Below, in pieces: positions 8,920 to 18,360 of a stretch of 62,745 nt of DNA (its first letter is position 1; each line of letters opens with the position of its first letter). This DNA comes from Lewinellaceae bacterium. GTDB lineage: Bacteria; Bacteroidota; Bacteroidia; Chitinophagales; Saprospiraceae. The notes under the pieces are model-generated. The model saw only the letters and a program-made list of their open reading frames with translations, did no database searches and had not been told where the DNA came from. The translations under genes were made by a program, and so were the position numbers. The stretch spans positions 1 to 62,745 of the forward strand of contig JAHEJC010000003.1 in NCBI GenBank assembly GCA_024639065.1, read 5' to 3'.

Positions 8920-11900
8920 TTATTTCAGTACAATCATTTTCTTAGTAGCTATATAATCAGCTGTTTCTAGTTGATAATATAGCATACCTCCAGTAACTAT
9001 TTGATCTAGTTCTACATCCACTGTATGCAATCCTTTTTGATAGGATCCTTTGTGCTCATAAAGCAATTTACCGGATGGATCAAAAACTTTCAATGCTGCA
9101 TCTATTTGACTAGGAATATAAAACTGTATCTGAGTGCGATCTGTAAATGGATTCGGTCTGTTTTGATAAAGGACATAATCTGAACTACTTAATTCATTAA
9201 AATCAAGTAAAACATTGCCAACTCCAGCATCCGCTACGTACACTTCTGCTGGGTTTTCATTGTCTAGATGAATTAGATGGCTGAGCATCCCTTTATCCTT
9301 AGCTATGAAGGTAACTTTGTTTAAGGTCATATCTTCTTCAAAATAAGCTCCTCGGGCATACATCCAAGAATAATGGATTTTCCCTTTATCAACTGCGCTT
9401 TCAAAAAGCTCATTTTCTGAAGAGATAAGTGTCAAGTAATCTTCATCATAATCTAAAGTCCATTGCATAGCTTCCAGAGTTGCCGCTTTATTCAACTTGA
9501 ATAAGACTTCCACTTTCTCTCCCGGTTTAACTAATCTCTCGGGTGTTACCATGGTAACATTCACCTGATTACGCAGGGTTGCTTCTGAACTACCGGTTGC
9601 AACCGCGGATCCATTTACATCACCTAACTTGATAGCTACAAAATCAGTAGCCATTTCATTTTTATTCAATGGATTGTAAAGCACATGCTCCGGAAATTCA
9701 CTATGCCAAGGATTTGATTTGACAGGGAATTCAAAATTCTTATCTACAAATCGCCAACCTAGGTCTGCATCTTCTTGAATTCTACCTAAAATCATTAACT
9801 GGAGTAATGCTACATCTAAAGTAGTTACATCCCCAGATCGATTTATATCTGCAGCAATCATGGCATAAGGAGAAGGCAATAACTCAATACCTAGTATATG
9901 CTTTTGAATATCAAGCAAGTCTAGTGTAGTAACACCGTTAAAAACATTTTCATCGTGCTTTGAAGGCGTCAAAATATACTTAGTTCCCATGGTTACATTA
10001 TCGAACTGATAATGCCCATTCTCATCAGTCATGGCATATACTCCATCTTGTGAAGATGAATTGACCTGAACTTCATTAAGCTTAACTTGCTTTTCAGTAG
10101 CAATGTTTCCAGCAATGGTACCCAACAAATTAAGCGGAGGGCAAATTCCTCCATTGATCGTATCCAGCACCCTAAGCAGTGGCTGGCAAGTATCCTGATT
10201 TCCACTTAAGTCCGTAACAAATACGGTCAATACTACTACTCCTATACTATCACAACCAAAAGTTCTTACCGTATCAGCAACCGCAGTAGTAAATGAAAAC
10301 TTCAAATCTGTTGAGTCTGTAAAATTATTTCCTGTAACGCTGGATACAAATTCATGCGCAAGAACTCTTACTTCCGGCACAGGATCATCAGAAACATGTC
10401 TAAACAACTTAACACATGTAAATTGGACTGGTATTGTGTCTTTAACCTCGACAAGCATTGAATCTACATCGATATTTCCGCATGCATCTTCAGCGGTAAA
10501 AACAATTGTCGTACCACCCAAAGGAAAGAAGTCTGCAATCCGCGCACCTTGATCGTTAAAATTATTTGTTATCGTTACGTCAGGATCACAATCTCTTGCT
10601 ATAGCCGGATCAAGGGTTATAAATGAAGCAAATGAATCTATTGCTGTTGCAAAATGACATGTATCCGGAGGAACCAATAATTGTGGAGGAATCGAATCTG
10701 CAATCCGAATTACCTGCATTTTTATACAGGTGTCATGCGGAGCAGGTGTACATGTATCAACAATCTTCCAGGTTCTAGTAATCATAACATTACAGAATGG
10801 CCCTGTGCCTTGCGACGCAGATTCGTCACTAAAGAAGATCTTAAATCCATGGCATCCTCCAAAATCAGGAATAACGGGTCTGGACATTTCAATACTATCT
10901 GGATCCAGTGATGCCTCACAATCATCAAGATCAATAGTGTCTTGTTCTAAAGTAATCAAATCGCAATCAAACGGATCAGTCACATATATTACCTTGGTTG
11001 TACACACAGCGGAAGGATTACCTGAACCGTCAGCAGCGGTAAAAATCAATAATACAGTATCCAAATCACAAGGCATATCTATTCGTACCGTGTCAACCCT
11101 AAGACTTCCACCCGGACATTCTTCACTTAGCTGTGGGAATATTGAAGGCACTGGATCACCGCACATAACCGTCATATCATCTCTGCAGACTAATGTGGGC
11201 GGTGTCGTATCTTCTACTAAAATGTTAATGCTCAATGCATTCCGGTTACCACAAGAATCAACTCCGGTGAATGTCACCGTATGACTTCCTAAACCGAAGG
11301 TTCCAGTAAATTTAGCACCCCCACCTTGATCATTTGTAATTATAACATTCGGATCACAATCTGTAGCAATAACTGAATCTAATTCAACATCCGCCATACA
11401 ATCCGGACCCGAAAAAGCTGTTATATCTCTTGGGCCTGAAAGCTGGGGTGGTGTGGTATCGTTGACCGCTATAACCTGCACTGAATCCCATCTACCGGCC
11501 CCGGTCATTGGATCAAAATTACATGAATCTATTACCGTCCATTTTCTAAAAATAACTGCACAATAGGCCGGATCTGAACCTGCTGAATCTTGACTAAACA
11601 CATAAACGTCTATACAAGGAATACCGGCAGTATCTACGGTAGTTACTCCACCCGGAACCAAACCAGGCTCAGTACATTCAAATGTAACAATAGGTGTAAC
11701 CGGCCAAGTTATATTCGTCTCATCAAATAAGTTGTTTCCAACGATCGTTATCGTAACCGCACAAGTCGCTGAATTTAATGAACTATCCCAAGCTCTATAA
11801 ACCCTGGTAATGGTTCCTTTTCCACAGTCATCAAGATTAGGTGTTTCAGAAATCAATCGTACCGAATCAACTCCGCAATTATCTGAAGCTCTTGGTGTAG

Positions 11901-14232
11901 TGTCCGGTATATCATCTCCACAAGCAAGTTCAATATCAGCGCACTCGATTTCTGGAAGCTCTTCATCTACAATCGTAATTTCTATTGCCAGCGTATCAAC
12001 ATTGCCACAATCATCCTCTCCATAAAACTCGATGCGATAACTGCCTGTGGTTAATACGGTATCAATTGTATTACCACCTCCATAACTATTTGTAATTTCA
12101 ACGGCTGTATCACAATCCGTGGCGGTTACCGGTCCGATCGTTACCTGTGCCAAACAGTTAGAATCTACCGGTACCGTTTGATTCGAAGCCCCGGAAAGAA
12201 CAGGAGGCTCTGAATCGTTCACTACTATTATTTGTTCACATATCCAAACACTATCTGGCTGACATTTATCCGTAATTCGCCAAGTACGTGTAATTATAAT
12301 ACATGAATCTGGTGTAGAGCTTATTGATGAAGCTACTGCTGTATCAATATCATAACAAGCTAAATCATTCAATCCTGTAAAATCAATATCTCCAATATCC
12401 CCAGCATCACCATCGAAACAACCCTCAACAGTAATATTTCCTGGGCATAGAATATTATCTATACCAAACGGTCGAGGATTGACAATTATCACAGTTTGGA
12501 TCGCTGAGTCCATATCACCATTCAAAACATTAGTGGCAATAAATCTTTTAGTAAAGGTTCCAAGTCCACAGATATCTCTGGTATCCTCAAGGGTATCACA
12601 TCGGATATCCACTTCTGCTATACAGATAGAAGTAACAGTAGGTTCGTCAAAAATGATTGGTTGGTCACAGTTAATCGTTTTCTCTGGAGGAATACTGATC
12701 ATTAGGTCCCCCATAGGACCTATTACAGTAACTCTAAACCTACATATACTCATATTCCCCGCCTGGTCGGTGGCTTTAATCGTTACATAAGCTCGATTCC
12801 CATCTTCACAACAGAAATGAACACAATCATCATAAATCAAATCATCTTCATCATCTTCACAAAAATCTTGATTCTTACGAATCATGATATCAACAGGACC
12901 ACAGTTGTCGGTGGCGGTGAAATTGTCTAAATCCTCAATACAAATTTCCAAGATTTGATCAATATCTACAGTAACCGTAATATCTTCACATCCAATTACT
13001 GGAGGATCTTGATCCTCAATCGTAACTTTATAACTACAGGTGGTCATGTTACCACAAGGATCTGTCACTTTGTATTCAATGGTGTGCTCTCCTTTTTCGA
13101 GATTTACTACTTTCCCTGGATCAAGTTTTACGAAATCATCTAAATTCACTTCTATATCCACATCATCACCATGGCACTCATCAGAGACCGTTGGAGAGGG
13201 GATGGTATAATACCTTGCCGTACTATTTCTATTTGTACCGAGGGTAATATCCGCTGGACATTCAACTACCGGAGGATCTGTGTCCTTTACAGTGATCATC
13301 TGAACTTTTTCTTTGACGACCCAAGTACAGCAATCTGTAATCTTCCAAGTCCTCCAAATAGAAAAAGTTTTGCCACATTCTTGTCTGACAAAATCTTTGT
13401 AAGAAACTATGATCCCACAGAGGTGATCAAATGGTTTACCGTTTATGGTTGGAACCCCCGTGGCGGATGGATCTGTATCAGTATTGGGACATTCTAATAC
13501 AACATTTCCTGGAATTTGAACTGCTGACATGGGAGGTCTGGAAATATAAATAGTCTGGACACATGTATTGGAATTACCTGCTTTATCCCATACGGTCCAA
13601 TGCCTGTCAATTTGACTTGATGCACTAAAAATGGTGCAATCATTGACATCAATTTTCTTATCTACATAGCTTGTATAGATTTCAGATGTAGGTGTGCAAT
13701 TATCGGAATAAGTGATTGTGACATCCTTCAGACTTGCCTGACAGTGGACAGTCACAGGCTGGGAACAATTTATATCCGGAGCTTTGACATCTCGCACATT
13801 AGCCCAAGTACTACAAGATTCACCAGTCTTATTATTATTCACAATAATCAGCCATTTTTTGCCGGTATCCCCGCAATAAAACTTTCTTCCTCCTTTTTTG
13901 TATATATAATAATAATAATCACCTGCATTTGAAGGTGGAGATGGTAAACCTAAAACCTCTTCAAGCTTGACATAATAGGAGTTACCTTCCATTTGAATAT
14001 CAATATTTTTTACGCAATCGGTAATCATAGATTGTTGGGGCATATTTACATCATACCCATAATAGAATGACTTTTCCAAGGAAAAAGGATTACCTAAAAA
14101 TCCGGACAAATAAGGGTTCATTTCACCTTTTGTTATAGCTGGCAAGCTACTCAAGGATACCATCATACAGCCTAAAAAAAGCAGTCTGTTGAGCTGTCTG
14201 ATGGGGTTGTTCATGGTCGATAAATATCTCAT
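8920..14232 (-). CDS. Protein B: giant T9SS-secreted protein with classic HYR domains, dockerin and sorting domain
   Basis: The protein has 1770 aa. A signal peptide (RLLFLGCMMVSLSSLPAITKG) is followed by about 1350 residues of HYR-type beta modules. The HYR signature is clearest here: DTDPPVVECPADITLGTNRN, then VSDECHG, EYKVTDPCGNMTTCSYKVTI and IEDQDPPVIGCEDITVTVD. Later modules repeat D..PP.L, VTATDCD and D.CGN.D. Residues ~1432-1482 are dockerin-like (NGVTTLDLLDIQKHILGI and DINRSGDVTTLDVALLQLMI). Residues ~1547-1667 are cohesin-like, and the last ~88 residues are the T9SS sorting domain (VLYQNRPNPF ... YIATKKMIVLK). It lacks the long CDEIT/ECWAR block shared by A, E and F, so it is a more distant member. 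Gene C lies 44 bp upstream with no terminator between, so C and B may be one operon. Role unknown; possibly adhesive or structural. Confidence 0.88.
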   Translation of the reverse strand: MRYLSTMNNPIRQLNRLLFLGCMMVSLSSLPAITKGEMNPYLSGFLGNPFSLEKSFYYGYDVNMPQQSMITDCVKNIDIQMEGNSYYVKLEEVLGLPSPPSNAGDYYYYIYKKGGRKFYCGDTGKKWLIIVNNNKTGESCSTWANVRDVKAPDINCSQPVTVHCQASLKDVTITYSDNCTPTSEIYTSYVDKKIDVNDCTIFSASSQIDRHWTVWDKAGNSNTCVQTIYISRPPMSAVQIPGNVVLECPNTDTDPSATGVPTINGKPFDHLCGIIVSYKDFVRQECGKTFSIWRTWKITDCCTWVVKEKVQMITVKDTDPPVVECPADITLGTNRNSTARYYTIPSPTVSDECHGDDVDIEVNLDDFVKLDPGKVVNLEKGEHTIEYKVTDPCGNMTTCSYKVTIEDQDPPVIGCEDITVTVDIDQILEICIEDLDNFTATDNCGPVDIMIRKNQDFCEDDEDDLIYDDCVHFCCEDGNRAYVTIKATDQAGNMSICRFRVTVIGPMGDLMISIPPEKTINCDQPIIFDEPTVTSICIAEVDIRCDTLEDTRDICGLGTFTKRFIATNVLNGDMDSAIQTVIIVNPRPFGIDNILCPGNITVEGCFDGDAGDIGDIDFTGLNDLACYDIDTAVASSISSTPDSCIIITRTWRITDKCQPDSVWICEQIIVVNDSEPPVLSGASNQTVPVDSNCLAQVTIGPVTATDCDTAVEITNSYGGGNTIDTVLTTGSYRIEFYGEDDCGNVDTLAIEITIVDEELPEIECADIELACGDDIPDTTPRASDNCGVDSVRLISETPNLDDCGKGTITRVYRAWDSSLNSATCAVTITIVGNNLFDETNITWPVTPIVTFECTEPGLVPGGVTTVDTAGIPCIDVYVFSQDSAGSDPAYCAVIFRKWTVIDSCNFDPMTGAGRWDSVQVIAVNDTTPPQLSGPRDITAFSGPDCMADVELDSVIATDCDPNVIITNDQGGGAKFTGTFGLGSHTVTFTGVDSCGNRNALSINILVEDTTPPTLVCRDDMTVMCGDPVPSIFPQLSEECPGGSLRVDTVRIDMPCDLDTVLLIFTAADGSGNPSAVCTTKVIYVTDPFDCDLITLEQDTIDLDDCEASLDPDSIEMSRPVIPDFGGCHGFKIFFSDESASQGTGPFCNVMITRTWKIVDTCTPAPHDTCIKMQVIRIADSIPPQLLVPPDTCHFATAIDSFASFITLDPAIARDCDPDVTITNNFNDQGARIADFFPLGGTTIVFTAEDACGNIDVDSMLVEVKDTIPVQFTCVKLFRHVSDDPVPEVRVLAHEFVSSVTGNNFTDSTDLKFSFTTAVADTVRTFGCDSIGVVVLTVFVTDLSGNQDTCQPLLRVLDTINGGICPPLNLLGTIAGNIATEKQVKLNEVQVNSSSQDGVYAMTDENGHYQFDNVTMGTKYILTPSKHDENVFNGVTTLDLLDIQKHILGIELLPSPYAMIAADINRSGDVTTLDVALLQLMILGRIQEDADLGWRFVDKNFEFPVKSNPWHSEFPEHVLYNPLNKNEMATDFVAIKLGDVNGSAVATGSSEATLRNQVNVTMVTPERLVKPGEKVEVLFKLNKAATLEAMQWTLDYDEDYLTLISSENELFESAVDKGKIHYSWMYARGAYFEEDMTLNKVTFIAKDKGMLSHLIHLDNENPAEVYVADAGVGNVLLDFNELSSSDYVLYQNRPNPFTDRTQIQFYIPSQIDAALKVFDPSGKLLYEHKGSYQKGLHTVDVELDQIVTGGMLYYQLETADYIATKKMIVLK

Positions 14233-14276
14233 TTTGAATACTTTTAAGTGAAAATCAGTTTTGTTGATTCTCGGAA

Positions 14277-17200
14277 TTAATTAACCTTAATCATTTTATT
14301 TCTCGCTGTATGCCAAAGGCTTTTCAGCTCATATATGTAGATTCCATTGTGCGGAATATGTTCGTCATTTAATTCTATTTCATGTTTGCCTTTCAACAAT
14401 GACATTTGTCTAGTATGAACTAAGCGTCCTTCCAAATTGTAAATGTTGAAATTCACATTTTGATCTTTGGGTAAGCTAAAGGCGATTTTGGTTACATTGT
14501 TAAAAGGATTGGGCTCATTCTGCTGCAATCCAAAATAATCGTTAGCTGAAGTTCTAGAATCTTCTACTAGGACTACTTGATTAATTTGATTATTGGTATA
14601 AATTTCACTAGAGAAATTATGCTTTTCCAGTTTAATCCATTCTGCAACATCATCAGTAGTTCGCGTCTGTTCAAATTGAATAGAAAACAATTTACTTGAG
14701 GTGATATTCATCTCCGTTTGAGGATTCCAACTGACTCTCAATTGTTTGAAATCTTCATGAAAATAAACATGTTCAGCGCCAAGCAAACCATCCATATTGA
14801 TCTGTAAAGAATGAGCCTGATTAAGTATATTCAATGCAAATTGAATTCCTTGAAAATCTGTCAGATCTTTCAAATAAAAATTCAGTTTAATGAAGTCCCC
14901 GTCCTTAACTTGTTGGACAAATAAATTGCTTTTGAGTTGATCATTTCGAACTGAAGCTTGAGCAAATCGATTCGGTTCTACACTATAATTTACATCTCCA
15001 AGCTTGACTCCAATAAATTCAATATTCATTTGATCAGTTAAATCCTGAATGTTGTATAAAGTTGGATAAGCTTCCTCGAACGGACTTAATGGGTTGATAA
15101 ACTCATAGGATGCGTCAATGAATTCCCAAGATTTATTATCCCTGAAATGAGGAATGATCCCTAAGATCAGTTTTCTCAAATGCACTACATCAAGCGTAGT
15201 GACACTTCCATTTTGATTGATATCCGAGGCAATAATTTGATAAGGAGATTCAAAGGGCTTGCTACCCAGGACATGTTTGGTAATGCGTACAATGTCCAAA
15301 GTCGATATACCATTAAGTGGATTAATTTCTTTTTTAGGTACAATCTGGTAATCCTGATGCATAGCTACCTGATCAAAAACAAATTTACCTCTACGGTTGG
15401 TAGTTGTCGGTACATTGTTTGTACCCTGAAGCATGGTTATGGAAACTCGCTCTACCGGCAAGTCTTTTTCAGTTTTAATCAATCCCTGCACGGTGGTTTT
15501 CTGCTCGCCTGTGAAGACCGTATTAACACATACCCCCATATTGTCTTGAATTTCAAGGGTATTGGTGGTAAAATCGAAATTACCAGCTTCATCAAAGACG
15601 TAAATCGTAACCGGATTTATCCCCAGATCGGCACAGGTAAATATGCGTACGGAGTCATCTACATTCGCTGAATAGGCATATCTCAACATGTGTACCGGAG
15701 AACAATTATCTTCGCTTTTAGACTTAAATAATCTGGCAGGAACTTCTACCATACCGCCTCCATTCATGGCCATCAGTTCGGCCACCAGGCTACCATTAAA
15801 TATGGCAGATGGTGGTTTCAGGTCTTGAACCGTAAGTAAAAAGGTTCCGTCTGATCTATTGCCACACCCATCATTGACGAATACATGAATTTTATGGGTT
15901 CCTAATGGATACATCCCACTGGCATCTTTCCCGGTGCCTTCATCCTCATAGCCACCATCATTTCCTAAATCTACTTTATAAGTGAATTGCAAATCCGTTG
16001 GCATTGTGCAATCCGTGGCACTAAATACAGGAATTGTTGCCAAAGCAGGCCCACATAGGAGCGATTCTGTACCTACCGTCAAATCCGCCAGTGGACCGAG
16101 TACCGGTGGTACTGTATCCATCACTTTTATTACCTGGGTAAAATGCCAGAATCCAGAAGATGAGCCGTAAGGATTATACTCTGAACCGTCAAATTGGCAC
16201 CAATCAAAAACTTTCCAGGTTCTTAATATTTTGTAGCAGGCATTTTCTACATATTGATATAATTCATCTGAATATCTAAAAGCAATTTGCCCACAACTGT
16301 TCTTGAGATTTATTCTTGGCGAACCCGTGTTAGCTGTATCGGTTGCTGCGTTACAAGTTTTTAAGACAACATTTTCTGGCCATTTGAGGTACGTAGTATC
16401 GGTACCGTCAAATGGATTGCGATCCCGCACGAAAATCTTATGATTGCAAGTATCCGTGAGTCCGGACGCATCCATTGCAACCCATCGCCTAATGATGCAC
16501 CCAACGTTGCATTCGTTTAAATCATAAATGGTGGTATCCAATTTTATGGTTGCTCCACTACAATTATCTGTAAAACCAGGTGTAGGTATATAACTCAAAT
16601 CCAATAAGTCATCACTGCAATCAATGGTATCTGCATCCGGGCAATCTATGACCGGAGGTGATTTGTCCAAGACTGTTACCATCAGCATAAAATCTGCATG
16701 GTTATTTGGCCGTAGGTCATCTTCGACGGTGCCTAGAGGGACAATTTTATCATAGACTCTTAATAATACCATAACCGGTGTCCCCACATCTTCACAACAA
16801 AACTTGATGTTATCGTCAAATTTGTTATCGGGATTTCCGGTATTCGCGCAGGTGAATCCAACCGGCGCATTCAGTCTTTTCACTTTGAAAAAGACATTAT
16901 ACAATTCGCATAAGTCGCGGCTTCCATTATCAAATTGGGTTGCCGGGATAGTCATCATGCTTACCCCTCCATTGAATTGGAGTTCCATATCTCTTCCCTG
17001 AGCGAGTGGGGGTGTTTTATCTTCTACTTTGAGTTCAGCCATTGCACGGCCCAAATTTGAGCATCCATCATCCGCGACATATTCTACATCATAATGACCT
17101 GGCGGTACATCAAATACTCTACCTTCAGAATCTGAGGTGGCCATAAAAAAAGGATCTCCTACTTTGGAAAATACATTGATAGTTATGGTGATATCTGCAG

Positions 17201-17909
17201 AATCAGTGCAATTATCGAACAGAGAAGCGGGAGGTGGGAAGGTGATATCAGCAGCGCACTTATCAGTTTCAATGCACTCTTCAATTGGAGTCATCAGTGT
17301 GATAACAGGATCGGTTGAATCCGTTATTTCTATAGTTTGACAAGTATCTATTACCAAAGAGTTATCACATTTATCCATGATCAACCAGTTACGCTTGAGC
17401 TTATAACTATTAGGACAACCCAAGTATGGGATAGACGTGGACACACCAATCCATAAATTGCATTGGATATGATTTTCAACAATAGGAAAGCTATCGATCA
17501 TTGGATACCCAGCCGAGGATTCAGTTGTATCCCCTAAACTGCAATCTATGATCGTATCTCCCGGAAAAGTAATGTCAGAAATATCTATCCGGGTCAGGCA
17601 TATCGTATCTTTGAATTCAAATGAATTGATACCTGCATTAATCATCCATCGTCGGTAGTATTTATAATATATGGGATTACTTGTACAATGAAAAGCCTCC
17701 GTTTCAAGAGGCTGTATTAATTCAATGGACACAACATCACAGTCTCCACCTCCCATAGGCATAATATCCGCCATAGTCACCTTGGGAAACGAATCCACAG
17801 GCACTACACAAGGAAATGTATCACGTGCAGGAAAATCAATCACACATTGAGCATTAAGGTTCGTTATTGAGTTCAGTATTAAGAATAAAAGAATCGCTAG
17901 TTCCTTCAT
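14277..17909 (-). CDS. Protein C: T9SS-secreted HYR-like/dockerin protein
   Basis: The protein has about 1210 aa from MKELAILLFLILNSITNLNAQ, a clean signal peptide. The track start is 8 codons upstream, adding MRPFNQHR; both remain possible. HYR-like modules fill residues ~25-790 (DKSPPVIDCPDADTIDC, WKVFDWCQFDGSEYNPYG, VNDGCGNRSDGTFLLTVQD). Dockerin-like repeats lie at ~863-920 (NGISTLDIVRITKHVLG and DINQNGSVTTLDVVHLRKLI). They are followed by the family linker SWEFIDASYEF ... FIGVKLGDVN, a cohesin-like segment (~990-1103) and a T9SS sorting domain from ~1126 (LQQNEPNPF ... ARNKMIKVN). It lies directly upstream of B on the same strand (44 bp), suggesting co-expression. No enzymatic motif was seen. 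Confidence 0.86.
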   Translation of the reverse strand: MKELAILLFLILNSITNLNAQCVIDFPARDTFPCVVPVDSFPKVTMADIMPMGGGDCDVVSIELIQPLETEAFHCTSNPIYYKYYRRWMINAGINSFEFKDTICLTRIDISDITFPGDTIIDCSLGDTTESSAGYPMIDSFPIVENHIQCNLWIGVSTSIPYLGCPNSYKLKRNWLIMDKCDNSLVIDTCQTIEITDSTDPVITLMTPIEECIETDKCAADITFPPPASLFDNCTDSADITITINVFSKVGDPFFMATSDSEGRVFDVPPGHYDVEYVADDGCSNLGRAMAELKVEDKTPPLAQGRDMELQFNGGVSMMTIPATQFDNGSRDLCELYNVFFKVKRLNAPVGFTCANTGNPDNKFDDNIKFCCEDVGTPVMVLLRVYDKIVPLGTVEDDLRPNNHADFMLMVTVLDKSPPVIDCPDADTIDCSDDLLDLSYIPTPGFTDNCSGATIKLDTTIYDLNECNVGCIIRRWVAMDASGLTDTCNHKIFVRDRNPFDGTDTTYLKWPENVVLKTCNAATDTANTGSPRINLKNSCGQIAFRYSDELYQYVENACYKILRTWKVFDWCQFDGSEYNPYGSSSGFWHFTQVIKVMDTVPPVLGPLADLTVGTESLLCGPALATIPVFSATDCTMPTDLQFTYKVDLGNDGGYEDEGTGKDASGMYPLGTHKIHVFVNDGCGNRSDGTFLLTVQDLKPPSAIFNGSLVAELMAMNGGGMVEVPARLFKSKSEDNCSPVHMLRYAYSANVDDSVRIFTCADLGINPVTIYVFDEAGNFDFTTNTLEIQDNMGVCVNTVFTGEQKTTVQGLIKTEKDLPVERVSITMLQGTNNVPTTTNRRGKFVFDQVAMHQDYQIVPKKEINPLNGISTLDIVRITKHVLGSKPFESPYQIIASDINQNGSVTTLDVVHLRKLILGIIPHFRDNKSWEFIDASYEFINPLSPFEEAYPTLYNIQDLTDQMNIEFIGVKLGDVNYSVEPNRFAQASVRNDQLKSNLFVQQVKDGDFIKLNFYLKDLTDFQGIQFALNILNQAHSLQINMDGLLGAEHVYFHEDFKQLRVSWNPQTEMNITSSKLFSIQFEQTRTTDDVAEWIKLEKHNFSSEIYTNNQINQVVLVEDSRTSANDYFGLQQNEPNPFNNVTKIAFSLPKDQNVNFNIYNLEGRLVHTRQMSLLKGKHEIELNDEHIPHNGIYIYELKSLWHTARNKMIKVN

Positions 17910-18360
17910 TCGGTGTTGGTTAAAAGGTCTCATCTAATTAATATTTAGACAGTTATAAATGCACAGGATTAGATCCAATACATTGAATTAGGTTCTATTT
18001 ATAGCGATACTGTCTTATAGATTCTACTAGAGAATCACGTTTGGGATGAATATATTACAGAATATACTAACTTATATTTTACTGTTTAATAAAGTAATAC
18101 ATATGACAAAAATATGTAATATAATTATTTCACCTATACCTGACATCTGGTATTTTACAAAATATCAATTACATATATATACTAGTGATATGTCTAATAA
18201 CTTGTAAACCAATAATTTTTAGCCAAAAATCGAAGTTGCGAGGTGGAATTTTGAGATTCTCTTTTAGGGATATTTTTATAGTAAAATTTACTTCATCAAT
18301 AAAAAAGCCCCCTTGCACAAGATGCAAGGAGGCCCAAATTCTTTAATATAATATTTTTTT
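17910..18360. other. Intergenic region between proteins C and D
   Basis: No gene is seen here. Very AT-rich sequence presumably holds the C promoter. A leader box TTAACCAACACCGA abuts the chosen C start (17910-17923, minus), and the terminator of D occupies the left end. Confidence 0.65.
18300..18336 (-). terminator. Intrinsic terminator downstream of protein D
   Basis: On the minus strand, GCCTCCTTGCA pairs with TGCAAGGGGGC, followed by TTTTTT. It lies just after the stop of the 879-aa gene. Confidence 0.85.

Noticed and set aside
10730-11284. 184-aa plus-strand ORF
   Set aside because: It is antisense to clear HYR modules of protein B.
15180-15671. 163-aa plus-strand ORF
   Set aside because: It is antisense to the dockerin and preceding region of protein C.
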